This document shows positions 63,968-64,000 of a stretch of DNA of 64,000 nucleotides, piece after piece. The position numbers and the translations under genes were made by a program. The stretch spans positions 1 through 64,000 of the forward strand of contig JARGOB010000013.1 of the NCBI GenBank assembly GCA_029212925.1. Reading direction: 5' to 3'. The stretch comes from Coxiellaceae bacterium. Its GTDB lineage: Bacteria; Pseudomonadota; Gammaproteobacteria; Coxiellales; Coxiellaceae. Position 1 is the stretch's first letter, and each line of letters starts with the position of its first letter. The notes under the pieces were generated by a model. The model made no database searches. It saw nothing but the letters and a program-made list of their open reading frames with translations, and was not told the DNA's origin.

Positions 63968-64000
63968 GTGGGGTTACTCTTCACCGAGCACTTGATTACG

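Overview
The window reads as one 45-kb integrative element inserted in a chromosome of a moderately AT-rich gammaproteobacterium, followed by about 19 kb of host sequence. The host assignment rests on the rpsU-yqeY-dnaG-rpoD order, a YheU-type small protein and Legionella-type LvrA/LvrB proteins; Legionellales or a neighbouring order is likely, but no rRNA is present to fix it. The element lies between a 21-bp direct repeat at 56-76 and its copy at 45100-45120, inside the anticodon region of a CAU-anticodon tRNA gene. It starts with a P4-type tyrosine integrase and an excisionase-like protein. Near-identical 22-bp double repeats, probably integrase arm sites, lie just inside both ends. Region 1807-5412 (minus strand) is the most unusual part: a four-gene operon with an unknown 436-residue protein, an easily missed 58-residue peptide, a tetrapyrrole-methylase-fold enzyme closely resembling the split borosin alpha-N-methyltransferase SonM, and a POT-family transporter. 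I read it as a split-borosin RiPP pathway on a conjugative element. From 5636 to 20745 lies the transfer module: an S24-type repressor with a palindromic operator, LvrA, LvrB, a solo LuxR-type HTH protein, VirB11, B2, B3, B4, B5, B6, an unknown membrane protein, B8, B9 (with a lipobox), B10, a TraF-like S26 peptidase, a Replic_Relax/PD-(D/E)XK protein and a VirD4 coupling ATPase. No classical relaxase is seen; a hairpin at 18299-18342 is a candidate oriT. Cargo follows: a Cache-GGDEF diguanylate cyclase, a CorA-like fragment, an MscS channel, an MFS transporter, two very small proteins, a polyamine-type cluster (ornithine-type decarboxylase, deoxyhypusine-synthase-like enzyme, ureohydrolase) running into an ATP-grasp ligase and an N-formylglutamate-amidohydrolase/QEGLA fusion, then SSB, YheU, and two complete heavy-metal RND efflux systems (Cus-type Cu/Ag and Czc-type divalent cation). 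Right of the tRNA is host DNA: a SulP transporter, a DUF234-type ATPase preceded by palindromic repeats, an RCC1-repeat protein, a DUF4143 ATPase abutting a 316-bp element with perfect 42-bp terminal inverted repeats, then a second RiPP-like locus: an ATP-grasp enzyme, an asparagine-synthetase homologue lacking the glutaminase cysteine, and a divergent 36-residue peptide carrying a W-x2-P-x-L-x3-G lasso-type leader motif. A secreted GH16-like protein follows. The window ends with rpoD, dnaG, yqeY and rpsU, a small heat-shock protein behind a clear sigma-32 promoter, and a small unknown protein. All family assignments come from reading motifs by eye; no database search was run.
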